Positions 11,991 through 24,118 of a stretch of 64,000 bases of DNA are shown piece by piece. The stretch is from positions 310,001-374,000 of the forward strand of contig WOFQ01000003.1 of NCBI GenBank assembly GCA_012184525.1, read 5' to 3'. Position numbers and translations under genes: made by a program. Origin of the DNA: Xenoacremonium recifei (Eukaryota; Ascomycota; Sordariomycetes; Hypocreales; Nectriaceae). Numbering within the stretch: position 1 is the first letter of the stretch; every line of letters starts with the position of its first letter. Under the pieces are notes generated by a model. The model was not told where the DNA came from. It saw only the letters and a list, made by a program, of their open reading frames with translations, and searched no databases.

Positions 11991-13784
11991 ATGGACAACA
12001 CGAGCAGAAGCTCACGAGAGAACCCTTCGGGCAACTCGTCTGAATCAACCATGAGAGCAACACCAGGCACTGCCGGGCCCAATACCGCCGAAAACATTCC
12101 GCAAAACATTCCAGAAAAGCTCAAAGATGAAAACCAGAGCAGTGATTTCCTGGTCAAATTTGAGAAGGGGGATGACGGCAACCCTATGGAGTTCAGTCCC
12201 TACCTTAAGGCTTGGCTCACGCTGGAAATGGGACTGCTTGCCCTGACAGGTACAGTGGGTTCATCCATTATCACTCCCGCCGAAACCGATATTGCAGTCT
12301 ATCTTGGCACCAGCAAGGAAGTCACAGTTCTAGCATTATCTCTTTTCCTCCTCGGTATGTCGGATTCGGTACGTCAAGTGAAGACATCATTGACCTGAGC
12401 TTTCCAATGTCGTAGGCTACGCCTTCGGTCCTCTTATATGGGCTCCCATAAGCGAGATGTACGGACGGCGATGGTCAATATTGCCCGGCGTTTTCATCCT
12501 CGGTCTCTTTAGTATCGGCACCGCCACGAGTAAAACATCCGCGAGCGTCTTCATCACAAGGTTTTTAGGAGGCGTCTTTGGATCTGCGCCCATCAGCAAC
12601 GCTACAGCTGCACTTGGCGACTTTTACCCGCCACGTTCGCGAGGCGTTCCCATGGCGTTTCTTGCCCTTTGTGTTGTAGGAGGGCCGACTCTAGCTCCTG
12701 TTATTGGGGCAGCCATAACGGTCAACCCGCACTTGAGTTGGCGATGTGGGTTCTCTTCCGACGTAGGCATGCTTCGAGATTGTGCTAACAGTTTTCTAGG
12801 GACTGAGTATATCGAGACAATCTTGGTTTACATAATTTTCCTGGTAGCACTTGTCGCCATGCCAGAAACATATGCACCAGTGCTTTTACGCCGCAAAGCT
12901 CGGAAGATGCGAAAGACCACGGGAGACGACAGATACTGGCATTCGAGCGAGACAAAGGATGTAAAGATCTCTGCTTTCGTGACCAAGAACTTCACAAGGC
13001 CGATTCGGTGAGTCTCGAGTGTCTCTTTTCAATAATCAGCTGTCTCGATACCAGTAACTGACATTGCCTATCTGAAGCATGCTGGTTACCGAGCCCGTTG
13101 TAACCTGCATTGCCTTGTATGCTTCCTTCGTCTACGGAATACTGTTTTTGACCTTGGAGGTATTCCCGATCGTCTTCCAGGAGAACCGACACTACGGACC
13201 GATTGTTTCGACACTACCGTTTCTAGGGCTCCTAGTAGGTGTCATTTTCGCACTCTTCGTCAACATCGCCAATCAGTCTATATATGCTCGGGCGGTAAAG
13301 AAGAATAATGGGCGAGCTGCACCCGAGGCCCGCCTTCCGCCAATGATAATTGGTGGTATACTCTTCTCGATTGGGCTCTTTTGGTTTGGTTGGACTGCCG
13401 CTCCAAGATATCCGTGGCCTTTGCCCGTTGTTGCTACAGGTAAGCAATAAATTTATTCCATACTAGAACAGTGATCCTGACTCTTTGACAGGGTTCATTG
13501 GCGCGGGATTCAACATTGTGTTCCAACAGTGCCTCAACTTTCTTGTCGACGTCTATGGGCCATATGCCGCCAGCGCCGTCGCAGCAAATAATTTAATGAG
13601 GTCATTGATGGCCTGTGGGCTACCGTTAGCCGCCCGACCAATGTTTCTTAATCTGGGCATAGGTCCTGCAGCCAGTCTGTTAGGTGGCATATCTTGTTTG
13701 GCTTTACCTGTTCCCTTCATCTTCATGAGATACGGGAAGAAACTCGCCGAGATGTCCAAATATGCTCCTCAAATGGAAGAGTAA
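11991..13784 (+). CDS. MFS drug:H+ antiporter, DHA1 family
   Basis: A 12-TM plasma-membrane exporter of the DHA1 group. The hydrophilic Ser/Asn-rich N-terminus (residues 1-65) is cytosolic. TM1 follows FSPYLKAWLTLEMG. The A-like motif WAPISEMYGRRWSIL lies in the loop after TM2, and the antiporter motif C region reads GGPTLAPVIGAAI. Four introns are predicted. The second one joins as SWR-W-TEYIET. It is followed by a PETYAPVLLRRKA loop between the two halves and a C-terminal half ending YAPQMEE. Substrate is unknown: family members export fungicides, polyamines or secondary metabolites. It sits between the sugar and hydantoin-like groups and belongs clearly to neither. Confidence 0.87.
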
Positions 13785-14025
13785 AATTGTTAGAAGAAAA
13801 GGCGAAGCGTCTTCTAATCTTTAAAGAGGGTTTCCCAACTTAATCTGTCAGCTACATCTAAATCTTCCCAAATCATTACTTATCAAATAATATTTCTGAG
13901 GATTCGTCTTAATATAACTTGTCAAAGCTCCCTACAGACTCCAGCACCTATCCATGCATTCTAATCTATACATCATAATAACTCAGATAATGCTCTTATG
14001 CCCTTAAACCAGCCTCGCCCCTCGA

Positions 14026-17000
14026 TCATACTCCAAACTCAGTAATTACGCTCCGATCCTCAGGGAACTCAAGGTCAAGGCCAACGAATGGAATTTCCAG
14101 TCCAAAGCCCTCTGGACCACCCACTTTCAGTCCTTTCTCAGTCTTCCACAGATGATACGCCGGTAGCGCAATGACGTTGACCCTCAGTCCATATCGAAGA
14201 TCCTGAGATCCAATAGCTTCACCATCTTGTCCAAGGATGGAGATCAGATCCGGCACTGTGCAAACGACCTCTTGCGACTCCTTGGTTCCCTCCGCATCGC
14301 AGTGGGCGGCGTACAAGAACTCGTTCTGGAAGGGGATGATCATGTGCCTCTCATCGACAACTTCTTCGCCGCTTGCCACAGTAGATTCTCGCTCTTCGGC
14401 GCTCAACGGAGCCAGGACAACTGCACCCATCGTGTAGCCTCCGCCCACGTATCGATGCACATCGATGATCTTTCCAGTAAACAGCAGTTTGCCGGGCAAC
14501 ACGTCGAACTAGAAATCGGTTAGCTCAGAAAGATCAAAGAGTTGTAAAATAATACTCACAATTGCATCGATGTAGCTTGACTTCTTTCGCCTGGCTTCAT
14601 GCACAGCTCGTCCCAAGTACCAAGCCATTGACAGGGTGTTGGGAACGCCATGGCTCTTAATGGCGGAACCAGGGAGAGGGTTTGCGCAAACAGCACAGCC
14701 AAGGCCAAGTTCAATTGCAGTAGTTCGCAACATACCCTCCAATCGAAGAGGTGACTCCGCATGCTTAGGATACAGGTCAGCTTCATCGCTTTTTAAACGT
14801 CTGAAGTTCTAAAGACTTACCATCACTACAGAAGTATTCCCTCGCGCATCGGACAAAACGCATGGAACCATGGGGTAGTCATAAACACTGAACAGAGCTA
14901 ATGGAATATTAGCATAGTACACAAATGTCGAGTATATCATACTGACCATGATACATCGTAGGGTATGCTCGGCCCATGGCGTCACCATCAATGACGGGGA
15001 TGTCGAAATGAACTCCAGGACAGAACGCACTCAGGCCGTTGCCACCACCACTATCTCGAGGTTAGAAACTGGAAGGCCAGAGTAAAGGAACCAACTTACA
15101 TCTCGTCGATAAACATGCCGTCAAATGACTTAATACCCAGGATCTTGGCGACGGCGTTGATTCCGTGGGCGATTTCACCACCACCGGACACTCGCTCGTT
15201 CACCACGCTCGGGCTGCCATACCAAGACCCGAAGCAGAGCATGTCATCGTCTTTCAGGGCACCCGGAGCAATAATTCGCATTTTGCCCTTCCCGCCGTTA
15301 CGGAGAACATGCAAGCACTTGAGGTACTCATTGTGGGTAGAGCCTCCACCACCCGTGCCCAAAACACCGCATCCAGTTGACATAAGCTCCAGATCAACCT
15401 CCGAAACATACCAAACGCCGCTCTTGACTTCCGGTCGGTAGGTCGCCAAGTCGACTTGCAATGATGGCTTGGTTGTGGGCTCCAACGCATCGGGGATGCT
15501 GATCTTCTGACCTTCGTCCTCCTCGTCCTCCTCCAGGGCTTGGTGTAGCGGAGGTGACGGAGGAGGCGTTAGAGTGTCCGGAATTGCCAGCGCTCCAACG
15601 GCTCTGACCTGAATTCTGACTGCATTCATGGTCGTGTACTGTAGGGGCATCTTGTTCACCTCAACGATCTGCACTCCTTCGGGAGCGGCTCCCTTCTTGA
15701 TGGCAGTCTCGATAGCTCGCTTGCAAACTGCATCAATAACTTCCTTTTCGACTTTGTTGTCTAGGAGCTCAACGGTGTCAACATCACCAGAGACCTTGGC
15801 GATGGCAGCTCCCACAGCGTTGGCAGCGCCTTCGTGAATAGGGCGGATGCACTTGTCCACGCCTTCGAGGTCCTCAGTCACAAGCAGAGCTCCTCCTCCG
15901 ACCAAGAGAACATGTACGGGCGCTGCTGACACCTTCATCTTATCAATGACTCGTTCCAGCATCTTCTTGATCTCCTTTCGACCAGCTTCAATGGTTTTGG
16001 GAGAAATGCCCTGAAGCAAAGATGCGTCACCAAGCTTTGCCTTGCCGAGAGCCACGACAACATCAGTTGCCGTCAACGTCTCGCCACCAAAAATCCTGGC
16101 CTCTTGCTGGATGCGATGACCCACGGACATTGGGCCGACGGTGAGCTGATCTTCCGCATCAGAGCTGACCTGAACCTTGCTGCCTCCGCCCAATCCAATT
16201 GATACGACTTCAGGCATAGAGAATGCCGTTCGAACTCCTCCGACTTCGACAAAACCAGGAGCTTGTCGCGGGAATCCCGAAGGCAACAGAGCGCAGACAT
16301 CGGTCGTCGTCCCGCCGATATCGACGACGAGAACTTGGGGCTCGACTTCATTTTCTTGCCTGGCTTCAGCTTCTTCGCTCTTGTTCGCCTTGTGCTCAAT
16401 ACCAGCAAGAAACGCGGCGCCAGTCATGCTGTTCGTGGGACCACTGGCAAAGGTCTTAATCGGATACTCCGCAGCAGTATCAGCGTCGATGAGAGTTCCG
16501 TCATTTTGTGACAGGTAAAGAGGGCACGAGAGTCTCAGACGCGCCATGGCTCGCTTGAAGCCCTTCTTGACCTTGTGGCCGATGCGAAGAATGGCTGCGT
16601 TGAGAATTGTCGCATTTTCTCTCTCGAGCAGACCAGGAGGCCCAATGTCATGAGAACAAACAACAGAAAGTTCCGGAGCGTGTTGGAGAATGAGGCTCTT
16701 GCAGCGCTCTTCATGTTTGCCCTCGTGGTCCAGGGGCGAGAAAATACCGACTAGGGCAACGGATCGCACCCCTGAAGCCACGATGTCTTTGGTGGTCTGC
16801 TCAATCTGTGCCGGGTCAAGAGGCGCAATCTCGCGACCATCGATCTCATATCCACCGTCAAGAAAGTAAGATCCTCCGTCAAGAATGCGTCGAAGACCGA
16901 CGGGAAAGTCTGAAAAGGGAGGAATCTGCTTCGTGAAGGGGCCACAGAGTCGGATCACAGCCACTCGGTCGAGTCTCCTCTGGTCAGCCTCAACGAGAGC

Positions 17001-17234
17001 GTTGATGAAATGAGTAGTGCCGATGGTCACGCTGAGAACATTCTGTTGGTCGACCTGCGACTCCTCCAACACAGCGCGAATAGCGGCTTCTATGCCGCTG
17101 GTGATGTCTGGTGTCGTTGAAGTCTTATGAGACGCCAATACGCCTCGGCCACGGCTGTTGGAAGCCCTGATGTCAAGGATGGCAGCATCTGTGTTTGTGC
17201 CGCCGACATCAACACCGATTCGATACAGCGACAT
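14026..17234 (-). CDS. HyuA (hydantoinase/oxoprolinase) fused to DUF917
   Basis: A fusion protein of about 1,000 residues. Residues 1-~560 are the hydantoinase/oxoprolinase N and A domains, an actin/Hsp70-like ATPase fold. The N-terminal phosphate loop is IGVDVGGTNTDAAI. The second is VDIGGTTTDVCALL, with FASGPTNSMTGAA, EVVSIGLGGGSKV and VHVLLVGGGALL. An acidic/proline linker (TPPPSPP, EEDEEDEG) leads to DUF917: CGVLGTGGGGSTHNEYLK, IDEIGGGNGL, PVIDGDAMGRAYPTMYH and ANPLPGSAIKSHGVPNT. Four introns lie in the DUF917 half. HyuA-type enzymes use ATP to open cyclic amides (hydantoins, 5-oxoproline), and bacterial DUF917 genes often neighbour hyuA. The HyuB-type partner is absent from the window. 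The exact substrate is unknown. It is divergent from an NCS1 permease. Confidence 0.9.
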
Positions 17235-17820
17235 TTTGGCAGATCTGTTGGGGTTGGTTCGTTATCACTGGCGCAAATGGATGCCAGGTTCCAACCAGCA
17301 CACCATATATCCCTTTTGTATGATTGACGAGAGCGCGACTGTACGCAACTGGTGGAGAGTCTAGACCGGATCCCGCAGCGACGATTGTTATCTGTAGAGC
17401 ATCTGTTGTGCGATGCTGATTGTCCCAAGAAGCGCTATCCTTCAGTGCCTATAGCAGCAGCCAGTGAGAGAGATTCAGCGATGTTCCATCAGCAAAATTC
17501 GGCCAACTGAGACAGAAGATCGGCTAACTTGCGGTTTGCCGAAAAATCTGGTCCGCCGATCCGTGACGAATGCATTTGACTACGAGTTAGCCGATCTCTA
17601 TCGCTGCTAGCTCGGTTCTAGATTCTGACTCCGATGACTATCAACTTCATCTACAATCAGCAAATGATGGTCCTATCTACGGCTTCAATAAGGGCGTCGA
17701 GCCTCGTCCCCTGATGCTCAGACCTGGCATCTGTAACAACGTGGGCGAAATCTTGCATCACGTCGCATTGAGCCGCTGCCGACGACCCTCTTCAACCGAT
17801 CTGTGTCAACCAAGCTCAGC
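17235..17820. promoter_or_regulatory. Divergent promoter of HyuA-DUF917 and the NCS1 permease
   Basis: A 586-bp shared region. GATCGGCTAACT at 17518-17529 and its exact reverse complement AGTTAGCCGATC at 17585-17596 form a 12-bp inverted repeat, with TCCGCCGAT between them and a TCGGCC half-site near 17499. CGGCTAA half-sites fit Zn2Cys6 proteins. A Dal81-like Zn2Cys6 gene lies 3 kb downstream (inference for control). Confidence 0.55.
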
Positions 17821-19893
17821 ATGGGTCTCCTTGAGAAGATTGAGCTGAAGGATGGGTCCGCCATGGTGGTGAGAACTGCCCTCTGGGACCACCATTCGCA
17901 AAACGGACCACTAACATGCGCCAGAATGAGGATGTGCGTCCCTTGGGCGTGGACCGACGAACATGGTCGTTTCTCGAGTTCCACAACTTCTGTATGTGTC
18001 AAGCATTGGCATTCTGAACAGTGTGCTTCGATTGGACAGCATGCTAACTCTATGTGACAGGGCTGTTGATCAACTGCAGTATTGCGACGTATCTTACTGG
18101 CAGTGCTCTCATTCCCCTGGGTCTCACTTGGTGGCAGGCTATCATCTGTAAGAGACTACACATAGTTTTCCTGTCATTCTTCGAATCTAACGCAGGTCCA
18201 GGTATCGTGCTGGGTAACCTCATCGCCACTGCTGCCATCCTGATCAGCTCCCTGGCTGGTGCACACTACCACAGTAAGCAGCTATCGATTGCCAGCCATG
18301 TACTACTTGCAGGTCGTCTAACAACTGTATGTAGTCGGGTTCTCCGTCTTGAGCCGATCCGTTTGGGGCATCTGGGGCTCTTGGTTCGCCATTTGGAACA
18401 GAATCTTCCTTTCTTTGGGTTCGTCCAGCCCTCCCTGTTTTAACATTGCATCTCACTGACTTTATAACAGTTTGGTACGCATATAGCTCTTCAGATACGA
18501 CGATCTTCATTGTTTTACTAACAAATTTCTTCCAGGTATGGATTTGGAGCTTGGATTGGCGGTGAATGTGTCTACTGTATGCTTCTCTCTTGGGACCCCA
18601 AGCTTGAGGAGCATATTCCCAATAAGATTCCCGCGTCCACGGGAATGACCTCGGCTGAATTTGTTGCCTACTTCATTTTCAGCATCATCAGCCTGCCGAT
18701 TATTCACATCAAGCCCCATCGACTCCAGAAATTCTTCTGGATTGCCAGCGCCATTACTCTGGTCTTCTTCGTCGTGCTCCTCATCTGGGCCCTAGCGACT
18801 ATGGGATCTGAGGGATTCGGTAGCACGATCAGCTCTACGACCGACCTTCCAGCCACCGGAGGCCCGGATAGTGTGGCCTGGCTGATGATTCTTGGCATCA
18901 TGTCTACTATCGGTAGCATTGCCGCTGGTATTCTCAACCAGAACGATTACGCCCGTTTCGCCAAGAAACCCAGCGACGCTATCTGGGGACAGGGCTTCGC
19001 CTTCCCCTTCTACAGCATCTTTGCCTCAGTCATCGGTATTCTGGTCACTGCTGCTACACAATACCGCATGGGTGGCGAGGCCGTTTGGAACCCTCCTACT
19101 CTGCTTGCTGAGCTTCTCCAGCAGAACCCGACCTCGGGAACACGAGCCGCCATCTTCTTTGCTGGTCTTGCTCTTACCATCTCTCAGCTTGGTTGCAATG
19201 TTCCCGGAAACGCCATCGCTGGAGGCATTGACTTGTCTTGTGTTTTCCCCAAGTACATCAACATCCAGAGAGGCGCTTATATCACGGCCATCCTGAGCCC
19301 AATCGTTAACCCTTGGCGACTTGTCAACACCGCCACTATCTTCCTGACAGTTTTGTCCAGCTACGGTGTCTTCCTGGCACCAATGACTGGTATCATGGCA
19401 GCCAGCTATGTCTGGGTTAACAAGATGAAGCTGAATGTAGATGACCTGTACCGCGCGGAGAAGGACAGCATCTACTGGTATACCATGGGCGTTAACTGGA
19501 GGGCCCCCATTGCTGTAAGTTCATCTTTCCTGATAATAAGTTTTTTCTTTTGCTAACTCATCTCTGCAGTGGATTGTCGGCGTTACCCCCTGTCTTCCCG
19601 GTTTCATTGGTGCGGTCAACACCTCGGTCAGCGTCTCTGCTGGTGCGACTGAACTGTACTACATGAACTACTTGTACGGCTTCTTGTCCAGCGCCCTCCT
19701 ATATGCCTTGCTTCATCACATCTTCCCAGCTCATAAGGCTGATGCCTTCGTACGGGAGAGCCCCAGTTCGAAGCAGCTTCGGGAGTATTACGCAGAGCGC
19801 TGGGAGTTGACAGAGGCTGAATCGGAGGAAGGTGATGCCTCTCGAGCTGAGCCCGACGCCAAGGGTAGCGAGGTGTCTACAACTGCAGCATGA
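17821..19893 (+). CDS. NCS1 permease (uracil/allantoin/hydantoin type)
   Basis: Nucleobase:cation symporter-1 family plasma-membrane transporter, about 520 residues. Signatures in order: GVDRRTWSFLEFHNFW, NCSIATYLTGSALIPLGLTW, RSVWGIWGSWFAIWNR, WYGFGAWIGGECVY, the Fur-type NQNDYARFAKKP, and NVPGNAIAGGIDL. Seven introns are predicted, one splitting the start region after GSAM. The start was set at the first ATG (17821) because the upstream frame lacks one. The acidic C-tail (EAESEEGDASRAEPD) is cytosolic. NCS1 members carry uracil, allantoin, cytosine or, in bacterial Mhp1, 5-substituted hydantoins. Divergence from a HyuA-like enzyme makes a cyclic ureide or hydantoin substrate attractive, but this is inference. 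Confidence 0.88.
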
Positions 19894-20562
19894 GCGCTTT
19901 GAGCATTGGCAGGATATCAGATTTTGTTCTAGTTGTACTGTATAGACTTGTAATAGACACTTTTGGGCGGATAGAACACTGGCACGATAGTTGATTGAGT
20001 ATTTTCAAGCAATAGCACTGTGGACTCAAAGCATTCAACGAACTTGATTGTTTTTTTTTTGTTTTTTTTCATAACTTGAGATGAATAGATCACTGTGCAA
20101 AAGACGCTGTTCACATTGCTTGAGTTACTTCGCGGTCACTGAAACAAAGCAACAACCATGAAGCTCAACAACCACAGAAATAGCTGTGGACAGTGCTTTA
20201 ACCTCTTCATCGTATTGCATTGCGAGAAACTGTCCAATGGAGATTGCCGGAAACCGTACGATACAACGCTGATAAGCATCTCCCAGAAACTCCATTCTCC
20301 GCTGGCCATCTATCTCGAAGATCTACCGTTATTTGCCATCGGCAGTTCTTCCCCAGGATCACGCCGTAAAATACCCTACAGCGTCGCAATCCTCCGTATC
20401 GTATAGCCGAATCCGGTAAGTCTCCCGGTGGAAGCGGCCCCACAGTCTGTCACTTGGCCGATCCGAAGTTTAGCCCATCGGCGAATCTCCTCTCCCTTGC
20501 GCTCTCATTTAGAATCCCTTCGCCGACATCTTCCTCCATGACTCGGAGAACCGTCAATTGCT
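19894..20562. promoter_or_regulatory. Promoter region of the Dal81-like regulator
   Basis: A 669-bp gap holding the 3' end of the permease gene, a T-rich run near 20047-20069, and, close to the regulator start, GGCCGATCCG (about 20457) with TAGCCGA (about 20404). These are similar to half-sites in the HyuA/NCS1 promoter, suggesting possible autoregulation or common control. Confidence 0.35.
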
Positions 20563-22850
20563 ATGCCGGACCAAACTCAGGGCCCTGATAGGCGGCATTC
20601 AAGTCCCCGAAAGTTCACGATACGCAGCGAGTTTGGAGGTTCTCGCCAGCGGCGAAGCCGGAAAAGCCGCCCCTGCGATATATGTCGTCGGCGAAAGACC
20701 GCCTGTGTCATTCCTACAGAGCCCCCTTGTAGGTTACAGCGACGATGGATGCCGACGGCCGGCGCGTTGGAGAATGAAACTGATTGAACCCATTTGACAC
20801 AGGCCTATTCTGTCGAAGTCGAGGATTGGTCTGCGTCAGCCAGTCGGATCAAGGCCGTTCATCAGAGGGTGTTATTGATGACAGCTCAATTGGGTCCTCA
20901 TCGGCAGCACCCGAATCCATCCTGAGTCCCCCAGTCGTTGCCCACGGGAGCCCTGATTCGATCTTACCCGGCATTTCGGCTCAGACAGAACAGTCCCAGG
21001 CTGGCACAGGAGCTGCTGCAGTAGTCCATCATGGCCTCGTGGACCAGCATCAGCCGGGCACGCCCTACGTAACTTCGCCAGAGGAAGTTTTTGGGCCAGT
21101 CACTTCAAGAAATTCGGCATACACTCTTGAAGACAACAAGGACAAAACAACCCATTACATGGGACTGGCTGCTGAGCAGGATACATACGTTCTTGATGCA
21201 TTCCGATCCCTCATTCTTAGTGAAGATGGTCACGAGATCGACGCCGACATTATCCAAGTAAGCCGAGGACATCCCCAGCAAGGCGAATCCCCAGTTCACT
21301 TCCTCTTGCTTGAAGATGCCTTTCCGGATCACACGAACGCGGCTATGCGGACCGCCTCCGAGGCGATTGAGAACCTCGTCTGGCCTCATGGGCCGGCCCT
21401 CGTGCGCCTATACTTCAAGTATATTCACCCAGTGTACCCCATCGTCTCCAAGTGCAGATTCTTGCAGCAATACTCGGCCCGCAAGGAAGATCTCCCCGCA
21501 TCGCTCCGAGGCGCCGTCTATGCGCTGGCCAGTGTGTTTCGGGACCGCGAGCCGAGTATGCAGGGACCCTCTACTTTCCAACAGCATGAACTCATTGCCC
21601 ATGCCCACACGGCTCTGAGGCGGGAACTAGAGGCTCCTAACCTGTTCAAGTTACAAGCTTGTCTGTTGTTACTACACATTACACCCCCGGATATTGACAG
21701 CGTTGAGACTCCCAGCACGTGGATCCTAGCGTCTCAAGCAACGGCGTGTGCTCAGATGATCGGCCTGCATCGTGATCCTGAAGCGTGGAAGATCGCACCT
21801 TGGGAGAAGAAGCTTCGGAGGAAGATGTGGTGGGCGGCTTACGCTATTGATACTTGGTCGGCAGTTTGCCATGGCAACCCACCACATATTGACCCTGCCT
21901 CCTTTGACACCTCCCCGCCAACCATGGACGATCTTCGATTCGACGAGGATGTCCCAGCGGATCTAAAGCACCTCATCGATCCTGCAGACGCGACCTTTTC
22001 GGTGTCGCTGGGAGCCCGGTTTCTTGAAATGACCAACATCGTTCGGACCTTGCGCGACCTTCTCGATTGTAGCTTGTAAGTTTGAACACCCCCTGCATAT
22101 AGACCGAAAAGCCCTTCTCATGCCGATCATTTATTTAGCCAAGTGACCAAACGGCAGACAGAAGCCATGCGACATGCTCAATTATTGGAGTTGAAAGACA
22201 GGCTGAGAGACTGGCATAGCTTGTTGCCGAACTGCCTAGCAGTACCTGGAGTGCGACGAGAGATGTCTGCTGAGCTGTATCGCAACAGTAAGAAAGCTTC
22301 CCGAGTTCTAGACTATTTGAGAAGAATTGCTGATGGTCGCTTTCTGCGATAGATCCCCTTCATCTGTCGTATTACGCCATGAAGGTGCTGCTATTCAGGG
22401 CTCTGATGCACCCCGCAACTAAGCGCTCGAGAGCGACTCCTGGCTCCAATCTGCGATCTTGGTTTGCGACTGCGCTTGTGGAGTTTGAGCCACTGGGTTC
22501 TTTTATGTCACAGCTTACAGAATCGGATGTTCGGGGGTTCTGGGGACGACGTAAGTCCGAGTCTCACCTTATACGCCCAACCCTTGAGTTACTAACCTTA
22601 GGTCGCAGATGCTCGATCTCAACTCATTCTTTGCGGGAACTTTCTCATTTACCTTTTTCTTCTGGCCTCCGAGCCTCGAGATATCGAGGCGACATACGGA
22701 TTCTTACAGATCTTCCATCAGTCGCTGCAGCGGCTGGGCGCAACAGACGACCCAGCAGCCAAGGGCCTCTTGCGTCCAGCTACACTTCGGATAGAGTCGT
22801 TTTTCACACAAGCGGTAGGATTGATCAATCGCGCAGGCACGGACGACTGA
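20563..22850 (+). CDS. Zn2Cys6 transcription factor, Dal81/TamA-like layout
   Basis: Nuclear regulator. The zinc cluster is CDICRRRKTACVIPTEPPC, then after an intron LFCRSRGLVC, giving C-x2-C-x6-C-x7-C-x2-C-x6-C. A basic N-terminus (RQRRSRKSR) precedes it. A Ser-rich linker leads to the middle homology region starting WPHGPALVRLYFKYIHPVYP. That motif resembles Dal81/TamA, regulators of nitrogen catabolism. Later motifs are RKMWWAAYAIDTWSAVCHG and LILCGNFLIYLFLLASEP. Four introns join the exons in frame, ending INRAGTDD. It is downstream of and co-directional with the NCS1 permease, so control of the cyclic-amide genes is likely. Start at MPDQTQGPD is the first ATG in frame. Confidence 0.85.
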
Positions 22851-23338
22851 AGTCTTGATAAGTCGGCCGAAGTTCTTTGCCACGATCGATCTGGGGCCTT
22901 TGAGCGAACCTCACTCAAGCTGACACGCCCCGCCTGCTTTGGCGTCGTCGGGATTGATCAGCAGCGCGCATGATACTTGATGCTGAGGGGGATGGCTCCG
23001 CCTTCTAATGGGTCAAGGACACCTCAACTTGCCTTTGGAACGTTAAGTATACCATGATACACAATGGCAAGAGTTTGATGAGCTCCTATGGGGACTTGGG
23101 GGGCATTTCGGACATTTGGAGTTGTCTCACAATCCAGAAATCAGCCCCCAAATACCCTTTAAACCGAATTTGCCTCAAACCGAGTCCGCTCGTGTTCTGT
23201 TACCCCAACACAATTCACACTTCTTTCATCTTCACCAACTTCCTTCACCAACAACCTAAATGGCCGGCGCTCATTTTTGCGAGCATCGGAACGCCCTCAG
23301 CATCTTCAAGGACGCGCTTTTAGCAACTTGCGATCGAC
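22851..23338. other. Intergenic, promoter of the F-box gene
   Basis: 488 bp with no supported gene. The region near 23200-23270 is C/T-rich (CACAATTCACACTTCTTTC), typical of a fungal core promoter just upstream of a start codon. Nothing else was seen. Confidence 0.3.
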
Positions 23339-24118
23339 ATGAGCGTAATAGACGGGGCCGGCCAGCCCGAGCAGCCCGCATCTCTGGAACGACTCCCACC
23401 TGAGATTCTGCTCGACATCATAATCAACCTCCCTTGTCTGGACACACTCTGGAATCTTTTGAGGGCCTCACCGTTTGCATGGCGTCTCTACGAGAACAAC
23501 GTATTAGCTATCACAGAGGGCATCCTCTCTGGGCCTAACTCTAATCTGCCCGAAATGATACGGGAACTCGTTCGCGGAGTCATCCTCGCGCGCTCTGGAA
23601 CTCTTCCTTTCGACACATTTGACAACTTCTATCTGAGGTACATGCGTGGTCGCATCATCTGTTTTGAATCCCCAGCCCTAGAGTTCATTACTTTGGGTCC
23701 GGATTCGCTCTCGTCGCTCATCCTCTCTGTCGCAGCGGTTCGCTCCGTCGTGGCGACAGCCTGTCAAATTTCGGCCCTTTCCAAAGCCTGCCTGGTATCA
23801 TATCTGGAAGGCATGAGGGATCCGACTTGGCTTGAAGAGATGCGGACCATGCGTGCCATGTGGCATATACAATTCGCCGGAGAGGTGAGGCGGTTGTTGG
23901 CTGACAAACCTTATGGGGTGGCCTGGACGGAAGAGGACGGCAAGAAACTGAAGAGAATAAATACAGTGGAACTAGTCGAGAACACAGATGCACATTTTAG
24001 CAAGTCAGAAGAGATTAGGTCGACATTGCTGTACCTCCAGAGCCTCGAGAATTCGACACAGGATACGTACTACCGACTACCTCGACCCCCTGCGGCGTTG
24101 GCACTTCTCATGGGGTAA
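23339..24118 (+). CDS. F-box-like protein
   Basis: A single-exon gene of 259 residues. Residues 17-53 (LERLPPEILLDIIINLPCLD then LWNLLRASP) form a fungal F-box-like motif, which binds Skp1 in SCF ubiquitin ligases. The remainder is helical with no repeat or substrate domain that I recognise (WLEEMRTMRAMWHIQFAGEV, EEDGKKLKRINTVE). Fungal genomes carry many such short F-box proteins of unknown target. There is no sign of co-regulation with its neighbours. Confidence 0.7.
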   Translation: MSVIDGAGQPEQPASLERLPPEILLDIIINLPCLDTLWNLLRASPFAWRLYENNVLAITEGILSGPNSNLPEMIRELVRGVILARSGTLPFDTFDNFYLRYMRGRIICFESPALEFITLGPDSLSSLILSVAAVRSVVATACQISALSKACLVSYLEGMRDPTWLEEMRTMRAMWHIQFAGEVRRLLADKPYGVAWTEEDGKKLKRINTVELVENTDAHFSKSEEIRSTLLYLQSLENSTQDTYYRLPRPPAALALLMG

